Origin: Chloroflexota bacterium
GTDB lineage: Bacteria; Chloroflexota; Limnocylindria; QHBO01
Direction of reading: 5' to 3'
NCBI GenBank assembly: GCA_019348395.1
Contig: JAHWJN010000079.1
Coordinates: 1 to 6,487 of the forward strand
Length of the DNA: 6,487 nt
Part shown: one piece after another, positions 1-6,487 of the stretch
Position numbering within the stretch: the stretch's first letter is position 1
Layout of the letters: each line of letters starts with the position of its first letter
Made by a program: the position numbers and the translations under genes
The notes under the pieces: model-generated
The model's database searches: none
Seen by the model: only the letters and a program-made list of their open reading frames with translations
What the model was told of the DNA's origin: nothing

Positions 1-260
1 TCGTCGACGGTCTCCTTCGGCAGCCGGCGCGGGAACACGCAGACCCGGTCCCAGTCGAAGTCGGTCACTTCGGCGAGCAGCGGGTCGCCGTCGACCGCGA
101 CCTGCTCGAGCTGCTCGGCGAGCTCGATGTCCGGGAACCCCTGCGTGGCCCGGATCCCGATGCCGATGGCGGTGACCAGCAGCGCACCGAGCACGAGCGG
201 ACCGAAGATCCAGAGCAGGGGGAAGCGGCGACCGCGGTGAACGTCATCGCGCGCGAACAT
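1..260 (-). CDS. Membrane-anchored protein of unknown function, N-terminal 86 residues (partial)
   Basis: This frame opens with ATG at 260-258 and stays open to the left edge, so the C-terminus is missing. The start is well supported: GGAGG sits at 274-270, 9 nt upstream. The first 12 residues are basic (RGRR at 9-12). A hydrophobic stretch at about 14-36 follows, rich in Leu, Ile, Gly and Val, so it is a signal anchor or uncleaved signal peptide with the remainder probably outside the membrane. After it comes a short acidic segment (IELAEQLEQ, 45-53), then TDFDWDRVCVF at 66-76. A motif of the form WDRVxVF recurs, as I recall it, in small secreted or membrane-anchored proteins of unknown function; I cannot name a function. 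The gene overlaps the end of the EamA transporter gene by 17 nt, so it is probably its operon partner and translationally coupled. Coding is convincing; the function is unknown. Confidence 0.75.
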   Translation of the reverse strand, partial: MFARDDVHRGRRFPLLWIFGPLVLGALLVTAIGIGIRATQGFPDIELAEQLEQVAVDGDPLLAEVTDFDWDRVCVFPRRLPKETVD

Positions 261-1281
261 CGGCTCGTTCCTCCAGGTCGGTGGGGACCGGTCCGTCCGG
301 TTCTTCGCAGTTCACCGCCTCGTGGTCGGCCACGGGACCGCGCGGCCGGAGCTGAAGCAGGACAGCCGCGGCGAGGATGAAGGCTCCTCCGATGAGCTGC
401 AAGGGGGTCGGCTGCTCTGCGAGCAGCCATGCGGCGAGGAGCACGCCGACGACCGGCTCCAGCGTGGCGAGGATCGCCGCCGGCGAGGGACCCAGGCGCC
501 GGATCCCGACGATGAAGCTGACGGTGGGGACGCCGGCGCCGATCAGGCCCGCGAGGAGCACCGGCCACAGGGCGTCGAACGATGCGAGCGGCCGAGCCAG
601 CGCGATCGTCGGACCGATCGGCACGAGGCTCACCAGCGCCACGATCAGGAGGTACAGCATGAAGGCGCCGCCCATCGTCAGTGCCGCGGCCTGCGGTCCC
701 GGCACATGGGCGAAGCCGTGGCGCGCGGCGAGGACGTAGAAGACCTGGGTCATCGCCGCCAGGAATGCGAGCCCGATGCCGAGCAGGTCGAGCTCCCCCA
801 GGGCGCCCGCGCCGGCGACGACCAGGCCCATCCCCGCCAGTGACACGCCCAGGGCGACCCAGCGAAGGCGGTCGAGCCGTTCGCCGAACCAGAGCGTCGA
901 CAGGATCGCCACGCCCGCGGGGTACAGGTAGAAGACGAGCAGGGTGAGGGCGATGGTGATGCGCTCGAAGGCGATGAAGGCCGCCAGGTTGAGCAGCGTG
1001 TTGGCCGCAGCTGCCGCGACCATGAACCAGCGGTCGCGGACGGGAAGGCGTCGCAGCGAGAAGGGTCGACTGCCGGAGAGTGCCGCGCGGATGACGATGA
1101 ACCCGACCATCACCCCCGCCCCCAGCCCGGCGCGCCAGGTCACGATGCTGAGCGAGTCGACGCCCGCGTCGCCGGCGAACCTGCTCAGCGGGCCCAGCGT
1201 TCCGAAGCAGGCGGCAGCAAGGACGACGAGCCCGACGCCGGCAAGGTCCGGTGGGCCCGACGCGGGGTGCCGGCGGCTCAC
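244..1281 (-). CDS. EamA/DMT-superfamily (10-TMS) transporter
   Basis: This 345-residue inner-membrane protein has two EamA repeats. Ten hydrophobic helices can be placed at about 13-33, 45-65, 84-105, 109-130, 139-157, 166-187, 197-220, 237-260, 265-288 and 293-311. Typical EamA features are visible: the [16 protein letters not shown] segment at the helix 3/4 turn, and the second-repeat ending [14 protein letters not shown] at 274-287 followed by a last helix starting near [10 protein letters not shown]. Family members export or import small metabolites, often amino acids or related compounds; the substrate cannot be read from the sequence. About 33 polar residues trail the last helix and are probably cytoplasmic. 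Translation starts at GTG (1281-1279), which overlaps the ABC-F stop as GTGA. No Shine-Dalgarno is evident, so re-initiation by coupled ribosomes is likely. Nearby thrB makes an amino-acid-related substrate conceivable, but that is only a guess. Confidence 0.93.
   Translation of the reverse strand: MSRRHPASGPPDLAGVGLVVLAAACFGTLGPLSRFAGDAGVDSLSIVTWRAGLGAGVMVGFIVIRAALSGSRPFSLRRLPVRDRWFMVAAAAANTLLNLAAFIAFERITIALTLLVFYLYPAGVAILSTLWFGERLDRLRWVALGVSLAGMGLVVAGAGALGELDLLGIGLAFLAAMTQVFYVLAARHGFAHVPGPQAAALTMGGAFMLYLLIVALVSLVPIGPTIALARPLASFDALWPVLLAGLIGAGVPTVSFIVGIRRLGPSPAAILATLEPVVGVLLAAWLLAEQPTPLQLIGGAFILAAAVLLQLRPRGPVADHEAVNCEEPDGPVPTDLEERADVRAR
270..274 (-). promoter_or_regulatory. Shine-Dalgarno for the left-edge membrane protein
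   Basis: GGAGG on the minus strand lies 9 nt before the ATG at 260. It sits inside the coding end of the EamA gene and fixes the start of the downstream gene. Confidence 0.7.
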
Positions 1282-3284
1282 CGGGTGGACACCGGGGCGA
1301 CCTCCGACTCGGCGACGTCCAGCTCAGATGCGAGGCGATCGCGGTCGCTCGCCAGGGCGTCGACCCGCTCCCGCGCATCGTTGTGCCGGACGACGAGCTC
1401 GCGCACGAGGGACGGATCGGCGTAGGTGGCCGGGTCGGCCAGCCGGTCGGCGAGCTCGGCCAGCTCGCGTTCGGCGGACGCGGCATCGGTCTCGGTCCGG
1501 GCGAGGGCCTCGCGAAGGTTGCGCGTGCGACGATGACGCGCGTTGCGTGCCTCCGCTTCGCGGCGCTTCCGCTCCGACGCCTCCTTCGCCGACTCGCGCG
1601 GCCGCGGCGGCACGTCCACCACCCCGCGGGGCGTGGCCTGCGTGCCCTCCACCGCGCCTCGCGTCTCGATGTCCACGCCGCGCTTCGCGGCGTAGTACTC
1701 GAAGTCGCCGGGGTAGACATCGGCCTGCCCGTCGTTCACCTCGATGATCGTGTTCGCCACGCTGCGGATCAGGTAGCGATCGTGGGTGATGAGCACGATC
1801 GTGCCCGCGAAGGCGTTGAGCGCGTCCTCGAGCACGTCGCGCGACTGGATGTCGAGATGGTTTGTCGGCTCATCCAGGCAGAGGAGGTTGGCCGGGTCGG
1901 CCAGCAGCTTCGCGAGCGCCAGACGCGTCTGTTCGCCGCCCGACAGGACGCCGACCCTCTTGTCGACCGCGTCGCCGCTGAACAGGAACGCGCCGAGCAG
2001 CCGCCGGACCTCCGAGGTGGACAGCTTCGGGGCGGCGTCGTTGAGCTCCTCGAACACCGTCCTGGTCGGGGTGAGCGCCTCGATCTGGTGCTGCGCGAAG
2101 TACGCCACGTGCACGTTGGAGCCGAGCTCGCGGCTCCCGCCCTCGAAGGGGAGCACTCCTGCGAGGATCTTCAGCAGGGTCGACTTGCCGGCGCCGTTGG
2201 GACCGATCAGCGCGACCTTCTGGCCGCGCTCCAACGTCAGGTCCAGGTCCCCGGCGTAGACGACGTTGTCGCCGTAGCGCTTCTCGATGTCCTTCAGCGC
2301 GATGACCGTCCGCCCCGAACGAGGGGGCTCGGGGAACCGGAACTTCACGGAGCGCCGGCGGCGCTGCGGCGCGGCCACACGGTCGAGCTTCTCGAGCGAC
2401 TTGATGCGTGACTGGACCTGGCGCGCCTTCGACGCCTTGTACCGGAAGCGATCGATGAACGCCTCGGTGTGGGCGATCTTGCGCTGCTGGTTCTTTGCGG
2501 CCGCCTCGAGCTGTGCCATCCGCTCGGTCCGCTGCTCGACGAAGTCGGCGTAATCCCCGACGTACTCCGTGGCGCTGCCGTCGTGCAGCTCGAGGACCCG
2601 GTTGGCGACCTCGTTGATGAAGTCACGATCGTGGCTGACCAGGACGATCGCGCCGGCATACTGCGCCAGGAAGCCCTGCAGCCACTCCACGCTGGCCAGG
2701 TCCAGGTGGTTGGTCGGCTCGTCCAGGAGCAGCACGTCGGGGTTCTGCAGCAGGAGACGGGCGAGCGCCACGCGCATCATCCACCCGCCGCTGAACTCGC
2801 CGATGTCGCGCTCCATGTCGACGTCGGCGAAGCCGAGGCCGGCCAGGATGCGGCGTGCCTCCGACTCCATGCCGTAGCCGCCCATGGCCTCGAACCGATG
2901 CTGCAAGCGTCCGTACTCGTCCATGAGCTCGGCGAGCTCATCCTCGTCCTCGGCGTCGGCAAGCTCCATCTCGATGTGCCGCATCCGCCGCGCGATGCCG
3001 CTCGCCTCGCCGGCGCCCGCGAGCACCTCGGCCAGCGCGCTGCGTCCCTTGCTCTCGGCCACTTCCTGGCGCAGGTAGCCGATGACCACGTCGCGGGCCC
3101 GGGTGATGGTTCCCGCATCGGGCTCCTGGTCGCCGGTGATCAGCTCGAGCAGCGTCGTCTTGCCGGCGCCGTTCGGGCCGACGACGGCGACGCGCCGCCC
3201 GGCGCTGATCATCAGGCCGACGTCGCTGAACAGGTGCTGAGCGGCGTGGCTCTTCGACACGCCGCTGATGGTGACGAGGCTCAT
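1278..3284 (-). CDS. ABC-F family ATP-binding protein (duplicated ATPase)
   Basis: This 668-residue soluble protein has two ABC ATPase domains and no membrane segment, the architecture of ABC-F proteins, which act on the ribosome (translation factors or antibiotic target protection) rather than in transport. Domain 1 has Walker [10 protein letters not shown] (36-44), signature FSGGWMMR (164-171) and Walker [12 protein letters not shown] (185-195). The inter-domain linker at about 240-325 is charged and helical, with the [13 protein letters not shown] segment typical of the family. Domain 2 has Walker [10 protein letters not shown] (361-369), signature LSGGEQTR (447-454) and Walker B DEPTNHLD (471-478). 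Residues 562-663 are a Glu/Arg/Ala-rich probable coiled coil, as in Uup/YdiF/YheS-type members. Both sites keep the catalytic Glu (DEP), so both look able to hydrolyse ATP. The frame stays open about 300 codons upstream, across thrB, but ABC homology starts at this ATG. A specific subfamily or a resistance role cannot be assigned by eye. Confidence 0.95.
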   Translation of the reverse strand: MSLVTISGVSKSHAAQHLFSDVGLMISAGRRVAVVGPNGAGKTTLLELITGDQEPDAGTITRARDVVIGYLRQEVAESKGRSALAEVLAGAGEASGIARRMRHIEMELADAEDEDELAELMDEYGRLQHRFEAMGGYGMESEARRILAGLGFADVDMERDIGEFSGGWMMRVALARLLLQNPDVLLLDEPTNHLDLASVEWLQGFLAQYAGAIVLVSHDRDFINEVANRVLELHDGSATEYVGDYADFVEQRTERMAQLEAAAKNQQRKIAHTEAFIDRFRYKASKARQVQSRIKSLEKLDRVAAPQRRRRSVKFRFPEPPRSGRTVIALKDIEKRYGDNVVYAGDLDLTLERGQKVALIGPNGAGKSTLLKILAGVLPFEGGSRELGSNVHVAYFAQHQIEALTPTRTVFEELNDAAPKLSTSEVRRLLGAFLFSGDAVDKRVGVLSGGEQTRLALAKLLADPANLLCLDEPTNHLDIQSRDVLEDALNAFAGTIVLITHDRYLIRSVANTIIEVNDGQADVYPGDFEYYAAKRGVDIETRGAVEGTQATPRGVVDVPPRPRESAKEASERKRREAEARNARHRRTRNLREALARTETDAASAERELAELADRLADPATYADPSLVRELVVRHNDARERVDALASDRDRLASELDVAESEVAPVSTR

Positions 3285-3293
3285 GGGGACGGC

Positions 3294-3299
3294 ATGGTA
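3294..3299 (-). promoter_or_regulatory. Possible -10 element (TACCAT) for the ABC-F gene
   Basis: TACCAT fits the TAnnnT pattern and ends 9 nt before the ABC-F ATG. No Shine-Dalgarno is present in between and no good -35 was found. It could give a leaderless or very short leader transcript. The ABC-F gene may equally be read through from thrB. Confidence 0.25.
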
Positions 3300-3344
3300 T
3301 CGCGGTTGCGGCGCACGGCCGTCGCCCCGATCTCGCGCACCCCG

Positions 3345-3360
3345 CCGGCCTGTCGGCCGG
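3345..3360. terminator. GC-rich hairpin between thrB and the ABC-F gene
   Basis: A perfect 6 bp inverted repeat (CCGGCC / GGCCGG) with a 4-nt loop lies 11 nt beyond the thrB stop codon. There is no T-tract, so it may be a weak terminator or attenuating structure, or simply reflect base composition. If it works, it partly separates thrB from the downstream genes. Confidence 0.3.
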
Positions 3361-3370
3361 TGGCCGGGCC

Positions 3371-4285
3371 TCAGTCGGCGAGGAGCCGGGCCCCCGAGGT
3401 GTCGAACCGGAGCCGAGTCGCCATGCCGGCGGCACCGGAGGAGTTCCACGCCTTCTCGACCGCGTGCGCTGCGGCGGGCGAGTCGCAGAGGGCCAGCACG
3501 GTCGGACCGGCGCCGGAGAGGCACGCACCGGCCGCTCCGCGGTCGTAGGCCAGCTCGATCAGCTCCTGTGAGCCGGGCAGCAGGGGCAGGCGGTAGGGCT
3601 GGTGCAGCTCGTCGGCCATGGCGCCGCGGAGCAGCCGCGCGTCCGAGGTCATGATCGCCGTGGCCAGGAGGGCGGCGCGGGCCGCCTGGCGCGCGGCCGC
3701 CGCGTGGGAGACCGACTCCGGCAGCGCCGCCCGCATCTCGGGGGTGCGGCTCTCGCGCTGCGGGATGAAGGCGACCGGGATCCACGCCTCGGGGACGCGA
3801 AAGCGACGCAGCTGGACCAGGTCCTCGTCGCCAGCCAGGGCGAGCGTGAACCCGCCGTAGAGCGCGGCCGAGACGTTGTCGGGGTGCCCCTCGAGCCGGG
3901 CCGCGAGGCCAAGGAGCTCGTCCGCGTCGACGGCACGACGACCCACCGCCGCGCCGAGCACCACGCCGGCCACGATGGCGGCGGCGCTGCTGCCGAGCCC
4001 CCGGGCGGCGGGGATCATGCTCGAGACCTCGAGCCTCCAGGAGCCCGCACCGGTGGCGGCCGACGCTCGCAGTCCCTCGCGGAAGGCCCGGATGAGGAGG
4101 TTGTCGTCGGCCACCGTGCCGTCCGGCGGTGCGCCCTCGCCCCGCGCGTTCAGCACGATGCCCGTCTCGTCGCCGTGCCACAGCTCGGCGCGCAGCTTGA
4201 GCGAGAGTGCCACTGCGAAGCAGTCGAAGCCGCTCCCCAGGTTGGCGCTCGAGGCGGGGACGTCGACGCTGGCGATGGGCGGCAT
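3371..4285 (-). CDS. thrB: Homoserine kinase (GHMP kinase family)
   Basis: The 304-residue cytoplasmic enzyme phosphorylates L-homoserine with ATP to O-phosphohomoserine, the step before threonine synthase in threonine biosynthesis. GHMP hallmarks are in order: the N-terminal [12 protein letters not shown] (10-21), the phosphate-binding loop [13 protein letters not shown] (91-103), [14 protein letters not shown] (132-145), and the C-terminal [12 protein letters not shown] (255-266). Length matches the family (about 300). Position 18 is Ser where many homologues have Pro (NLGPGFD), a tolerated variation as far as I know. The start is chosen because homology begins at this Met; the frame is open far upstream over the divergent gene only because of GC content. 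No Shine-Dalgarno is visible, but TATACT lies 8 nt upstream, so a leaderless start is likely. thrC and hom are not adjacent in this window. The ABC-F gene follows 86 bp downstream on the same strand. Confidence 0.95.
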   Translation of the reverse strand: MPPIASVDVPASSANLGSGFDCFAVALSLKLRAELWHGDETGIVLNARGEGAPPDGTVADDNLLIRAFREGLRASAATGAGSWRLEVSSMIPAARGLGSSAAAIVAGVVLGAAVGRRAVDADELLGLAARLEGHPDNVSAALYGGFTLALAGDEDLVQLRRFRVPEAWIPVAFIPQRESRTPEMRAALPESVSHAAAARQAARAALLATAIMTSDARLLRGAMADELHQPYRLPLLPGSQELIELAYDRGAAGACLSGAGPTVLALCDSPAAAHAVEKAWNSSGAAGMATRLRFDTSGARLLAD

Positions 4286-4293
4286 GCCCGGCG

Positions 4294-4299
4294 AGTATA
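4294..4299 (-). promoter_or_regulatory. -10 element of the thrB promoter, probable leaderless start
   Basis: TATACT matches the sigma-70-type -10 consensus at 5 of 6 positions and is conspicuous in otherwise GC-rich DNA. It ends 8 nt before the thrB ATG, which would put transcription initiation at or within a few bases of the start codon. No convincing -35 hexamer is found at 16-19 bp. Confidence 0.5.
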
Positions 4300-4309
4300 G
4301 GAGCGGCCC

Positions 4310-4365
4310 TACGTCATCCGGCCGCCCCGTCGCTCGCCGGACGTCACAGACCCGCGTACGACGTC
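4310..4365. repeat. Three ACGTC-containing repeats in the divergent intergenic region
   Basis: GACGTC palindromes occur at 4340-4345 and 4360-4365, and a related TACGTC (continuing TACGTCA) at 4310-4315, so starts are 30 and 20 bp apart, roughly whole helical turns. They lie between the divergent starts of thrB and the PPOX gene and could be operator half-sites. The count is small and chance is possible. Confidence 0.3.
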
Positions 4366-4394
4366 CCGCTCTGGCCGGCGGCGCGCGCCGGCAC

Positions 4395-4400
4395 CAAACT
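4395..4400 (+). promoter_or_regulatory. Possible -10 element (CAAACT) for the PPOX gene
   Basis: CAAACT is a poor match to TATAAT, but it is the only AT-richer patch upstream of the gene and ends 6 nt before the ATG. No Shine-Dalgarno precedes the start, so a leaderless transcript is again possible. A weak -35-like CTGGCC lies at 4371-4376 with an 18 bp spacer. Confidence 0.2.
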
Positions 4401-4406
4401 GCTCGC

Positions 4407-4880
4407 ATGACGCACGCCCTGCCTCGCTCGATCACTGCACCGCTCCGCCCGTCCGCCGAGCGGTGCCTGCGCGAGGATCCCGTCGTCTGGCTCGGCTCCG
4501 TGCGCGGTGATGGGCGGCCGCACGTGGCGCCCGTGTGGTTCCACTGGGACGGGCAGCGCATCGTGGCCTTCAGCAAGCCCAACGCGCGCAAGGTGCAGAA
4601 TTTGCGTGAGCAGCCGAGCGTCATGCTCGCCGTCGGCCAGCCGGGCCCCGAGTTCGAGGTCGAGCTCATCGAGGCCACGGCCGAGCTGCCGTCGGTGCCG
4701 GCGAGGCAGCTCATGACCCCCGGATTCGCGCGCAAGTACCGCGAGCTCCTCTGCCGTGCGGGGATCAGCGCGCAGCGTTTCGCCGAGGTGTACGCGCAGC
4801 CCATCGTGCTGCATCCGACGCGCTGCCTTGGGTATGGCGGCGCGGGCTGGAGCGGGGGCGGGGCGGCCGTCGCCAGCTGA
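4407..4880 (+). CDS. PPOX-family flavin/F420-binding split-barrel protein
   Basis: This 157-residue protein resembles the pyridoxamine 5'-phosphate oxidase-like split barrel, especially the branch that includes F420- or FMN-dependent oxidoreductases. Supporting features are the N-terminal helix and first strands with WLGSVRGDGRPHVAPVWFHW (28-47), a classic opening of this family, then KPNARKVQNLREQPSVMLAV (57-76), which matches the usual segment after the cofactor phosphate site, and a C-terminal PTRCLGYGG (137-145), a typical last strand. A Gly/Ala tail follows. Length is near family norms (about 130-160). The cofactor (F420, FMN or none) and substrate cannot be told from sequence alone; it is unlikely to be the true PdxH. 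It is the only plus-strand gene, divergent from thrB and convergent with the response regulator. The start at 4407 is the only Met before the conserved region; upstream sequence in frame is the reverse of thrB. Confidence 0.88.
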   Translation: MTHALPRSITAPLRPSAERCLREDPVVWLGSVRGDGRPHVAPVWFHWDGQRIVAFSKPNARKVQNLREQPSVMLAVGQPGPEFEVELIEATAELPSVPARQLMTPGFARKYRELLCRAGISAQRFAEVYAQPIVLHPTRCLGYGGAGWSGGGAAVAS

Positions 4881-4895
4881 CGGTCGACGGTCAGC
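4876..4895. terminator. Near-palindrome spanning two convergent stop codons
   Basis: Arms GCTGAC (4876-4881) and GTCAGC (4890-4895) flank 8 nt centred on a GTCGAC palindrome, so a hairpin forms equally on both strands. The arms contain the TGA stops of the PPOX gene (4878-4880) and of the response regulator (4893-4891). It may be a bidirectional terminator, but there is no T-tract on either side. Confidence 0.35.
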
Positions 4896-5256
4896 AGCCG
4901 GTCGCGCGTGCGCGGTCGACTGCCCGCAGCAGGTCGTCGAAGCGAAACGGCTTGGCCACGAACGCCGGCGCGGCGATCTCGGCCGCCCATCGCGCGGCGT
5001 CGCGGGCGGCGGTCATGACCACGACCGGGATGGCGAGCCCGCGACGACGGAGCTCGGCGGCGAAGCCCCACCCGTCCAGGATCGGCATGCGCATGTCCAG
5101 CAGGATGAGGTCCGGCGGCTCGCGCTCGATGGCGGCGAGCGCGTCGGCACCGTTTGCCGCCACCGCGACGGCGTACCCCTCGATCTCGAGCATGGCCTGG
5201 ACGGTGTCCCGGATGTCGGGCTCGTCGTCGACGACCAGGATTCGCATCTCAGGCAT
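4891..5256 (-). CDS. Single-domain response regulator (CheY-like receiver)
   Basis: The 121-residue protein is only a receiver domain; no DNA-binding or enzymatic output domain follows. All receiver hallmarks are present: the acidic pair D10-D11 in LVVDDE, the phospho-acceptor D54 in LILLDMRMPILDGW, T82 in VVMTAA, and K102-P103 in FVAKPF. Position 99 is Phe, where Tyr or another aromatic residue usually sits. It should be phosphorylated by the neighbouring kinase and act through protein-protein contact or in a phosphorelay; the partner is not in this window. The start at 5256 is chosen because a perfect AGGAGGT ends 8 nt before it; MRIL at 5247 is 17 nt away and less suited, and the upstream extension to 5286 would precede the Shine-Dalgarno. 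The start overlaps the kinase stop by 8 nt, so the pair is translationally coupled. Confidence 0.93.
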   Translation of the reverse strand: MPEMRILVVDDEPDIRDTVQAMLEIEGYAVAVAANGADALAAIEREPPDLILLDMRMPILDGWGFAAELRRRGLAIPVVVMTAARDAARWAAEIAAPAFVAKPFRFDDLLRAVDRARATGC

Positions 5257-6487
5257 CGGCGGCGACCTCCTGCGGGCGGCCGGCATCCCACGCGGCCGCC
5301 CGGGGCTCGTCCCCGGTCTCGCCCTCGGGTACCGCCAGGAGCGGGAGCGCGATCGTGAAGGTCGTCCCGCCTCCGGGCGTCGATTCGAACCAGATTCGTC
5401 CGCCGTGCTGCTCGACGACGCGGTGACAGATGTACAGCCCGAGCCCGAGCCCGGTATCGGTGATGCTCTGCGCGTTCGAGGCGCGGAAGAATCGCTCGAA
5501 GATCCGCTGCCGATCGGGTTCGGGGATCCCGATCCCGTGGTCGACCACCTCGAGCCGTGCCTCGCCGTCGGCGGTCGTGACGCGGATCTCCGGCGGCGCT
5601 CCGTCCGGCGTGTACTTCAGCGCGTTCTCGACGAGGTTGTCCAGGACCTGCTCGATCCGCGTTCGGTCGATCGAGGCGACCAGCGCGATGGCCGGCTCGT
5701 CGACGTGGACGCTCACCTCGCCCTCGGCGTATCGCTCACGAACCTCCTCCACCACGTCGAGCAGGTCCGCCGGCGCCAGATCCATCATGGCGCCCTGCTC
5801 CAGCCGCTGCGCGTCGAGCAGCTCGGTGACGAGGTCGCTGAGCCGCCGGGCCTCTCGAGCGATGCGTGCCAGCCCCCGGGCGTCCGCCGGGGCGTCCGGA
5901 GCGCGCTGGTGCCGGCGTTCGAGCAGCTCCGCCTGGCCCAGTACCACGGTGAGGGGTGTGCGGAGGTCATGGGCCGCCGCGGACAGGAACTCCTCCTTCA
6001 ATCGGGCCGCCTCCTCCCGGGCGCGCAGGGCGGAGGCGTGCTCCGCAAGCGTCCGAGCCTCCAGCAGCACGGCGCTCTGGTCGGCCAGCAGGTCGACCAG
6101 CCAGAGGTCGTCCTCGATGAAGATCGACATGCGGTCAGCGTAGACGCTGAGGACGCCGATGCGACGCGCCTCGGTGGCGATCGGCGCGGCGATGACGGCA
6201 TGCGCCCCGGACGCCCGGTAGCGCTCGGCATGGGCCGGGTCCTCGGTCGCCGCGTCACGCGCCAGGATCCGCCGCCCGCTCGTGAACGCGCGTCCGGCGA
6301 TGAAGGCGTCGTCCGGCCACTCGTTCCACGAGCCGTCGGGAGTGACGTACCGGAGCACCCCCCGCTCGGGATCGGCGAGCCCGATGCTGGCACCGGTCGC
6401 CCCGAACGCATCCGCTGCCGCGGCATTGAGCTCGCTGAGCGCGCGACGCTCGTCGTTGACGCCGGCGAGGTGGATCGATCGCTCGAG
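5249..6487 (-). CDS. GAF-domain sensor histidine kinase, partial at N-terminus
   Basis: The frame runs open to the right edge, giving 412 visible residues (numbered from the edge) and a missing N-terminus; a GTG at 6358 lies inside the GAF domain and is not the start. Residues about 15-147 form a GAF-like domain (AHAVIAAPIATEARRIGVLSVYAD), with no Cys, so a canonical bilin attachment there is not supported. A helical linker at about 145-165 leads to HisKA with HDLRTPL, phospho-acceptor H173. HATPase_c follows with N-box DNLVENALKY (N284, N288), G1 DHGIGIPE (D316), F-box IFERFF and G2 GLGLGLY (about 346-352). All motifs for autophosphorylation are present. No transmembrane segment is seen in the visible part, and the signal is unknown. 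The last 30 residues, after the ATPase domain, are Ala/acidic and carry the regulator's Shine-Dalgarno. The gene overlaps its cognate response regulator by 8 nt. Confidence 0.92.
   Translation of the reverse strand, partial: LERSIHLAGVNDERRALSELNAAAADAFGATGASIGLADPERGVLRYVTPDGSWNEWPDDAFIAGRAFTSGRRILARDAATEDPAHAERYRASGAHAVIAAPIATEARRIGVLSVYADRMSIFIEDDLWLVDLLADQSAVLLEARTLAEHASALRAREEAARLKEEFLSAAAHDLRTPLTVVLGQAELLERRHQRAPDAPADARGLARIAREARRLSDLVTELLDAQRLEQGAMMDLAPADLLDVVEEVRERYAEGEVSVHVDEPAIALVASIDRTRIEQVLDNLVENALKYTPDGAPPEIRVTTADGEARLEVVDHGIGIPEPDRQRIFERFFRASNAQSITDTGLGLGLYICHRVVEQHGGRIWFESTPGGGTTFTIALPLLAVPEGETGDEPRAAAWDAGRPQEVAADA
5265..5271 (-). promoter_or_regulatory. Strong Shine-Dalgarno of the response regulator
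   Basis: AGGAGGT on the minus strand is a full match to the anti-Shine-Dalgarno complement and lies 8 nt before the ATG at 5256. It is within the C-terminal codons of the histidine kinase gene and decides the regulator's start. Confidence 0.85.

Noticed and set aside
65..1720. Long minus-strand frame overlapping the EamA gene and the end of the ABC-F gene.
   Set aside because: The translation is Arg/Pro/Ser-rich with no family features, whereas the real genes in other frames have clear domains and junctions.
1251..3548. Large plus-strand open frames opposite the ABC-F gene.
   Set aside because: They are the GC-driven mirror of ABC-F codons, with no start context and no recognisable motifs.
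3285..4181. N-terminal extension of the ABC-F frame by about 300 codons.
   Set aside because: It is antisense to thrB, Arg/Pro-rich with no recognisable domain, and the ABC-F homology begins exactly at the ATG at 3284.
3876..4406. Plus-strand extension of the PPOX gene upstream over thrB.
   Set aside because: It is antisense to thrB. The PPOX-like sequence begins after the Met at 4407.
4286..5071. Upstream extension of the thrB frame over the PPOX and response-regulator genes.
   Set aside because: It is read opposite to a convincing PPOX gene, and GHMP homology begins at 4285. The open frame reflects high GC.
5257..5286. Longer N-terminus of the response regulator, starting at 5286.
   Set aside because: It would lie upstream of the AGGAGGT that serves the ATG at 5256, and the added residues (Arg/Pro) do not belong to a receiver domain.
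1..6487. CRISPR array, insertion sequence, tRNA, or phage/defence island.
   Set aside because: No regularly spaced repeats, transposase or integrase motifs, or tRNA-like cloverleaf were seen, and the genes are ordinary chromosomal families with uniform composition.

Overview
The window is GC-rich throughout and densely coding, with no RNA gene, mobile element, CRISPR array or long non-coding stretch that I can see. The largest gap is the 121 bp divergent intergenic region at 4286-4406. High GC, a PPOX/F420-type flavin-fold protein, an ABC-F protein and probable leaderless starts fit a high-GC Actinomycetota or Chloroflexota chromosome. That placement is inference; nothing here fixes the phylum.

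Layout: the right side (window edge at 6487 down to 4891, minus strand) holds a two-component pair. A GAF-containing histidine kinase, cut at its N-terminus by the edge, overlaps by 8 nt a CheY-like response regulator that has only a receiver domain. Convergent to it is a plus-strand PPOX-family gene (4407-4880). The two stop codons lie in a 20 bp near-palindrome. Divergent to the PPOX gene, four minus-strand genes run to the left edge: homoserine kinase thrB (4285-3371), an 86 bp gap, a duplicated-ATPase ABC-F protein (3284-1278), a ten-helix EamA/DMT transporter that shares a GTGA start/stop overlap with the ABC-F gene (1281-244), and a membrane-anchored protein of unknown function (260 to beyond position 1).

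How they work together: the ABC-F, EamA and membrane-protein genes overlap and are very likely one translationally coupled transcript. thrB has its own probable promoter with TATACT 8 nt before the ATG and no visible Shine-Dalgarno sequence, which suggests a leaderless mRNA. The kinase and regulator form a sensing pair whose output target is outside the window. I see no sign of a coherent new defence, biosynthetic or mobile system. The points most worth a second look are the two edge genes with their correct boundaries, the probable leaderless starts, the GACGTC repeats in the divergent intergenic region, and the palindrome spanning the convergent stops.
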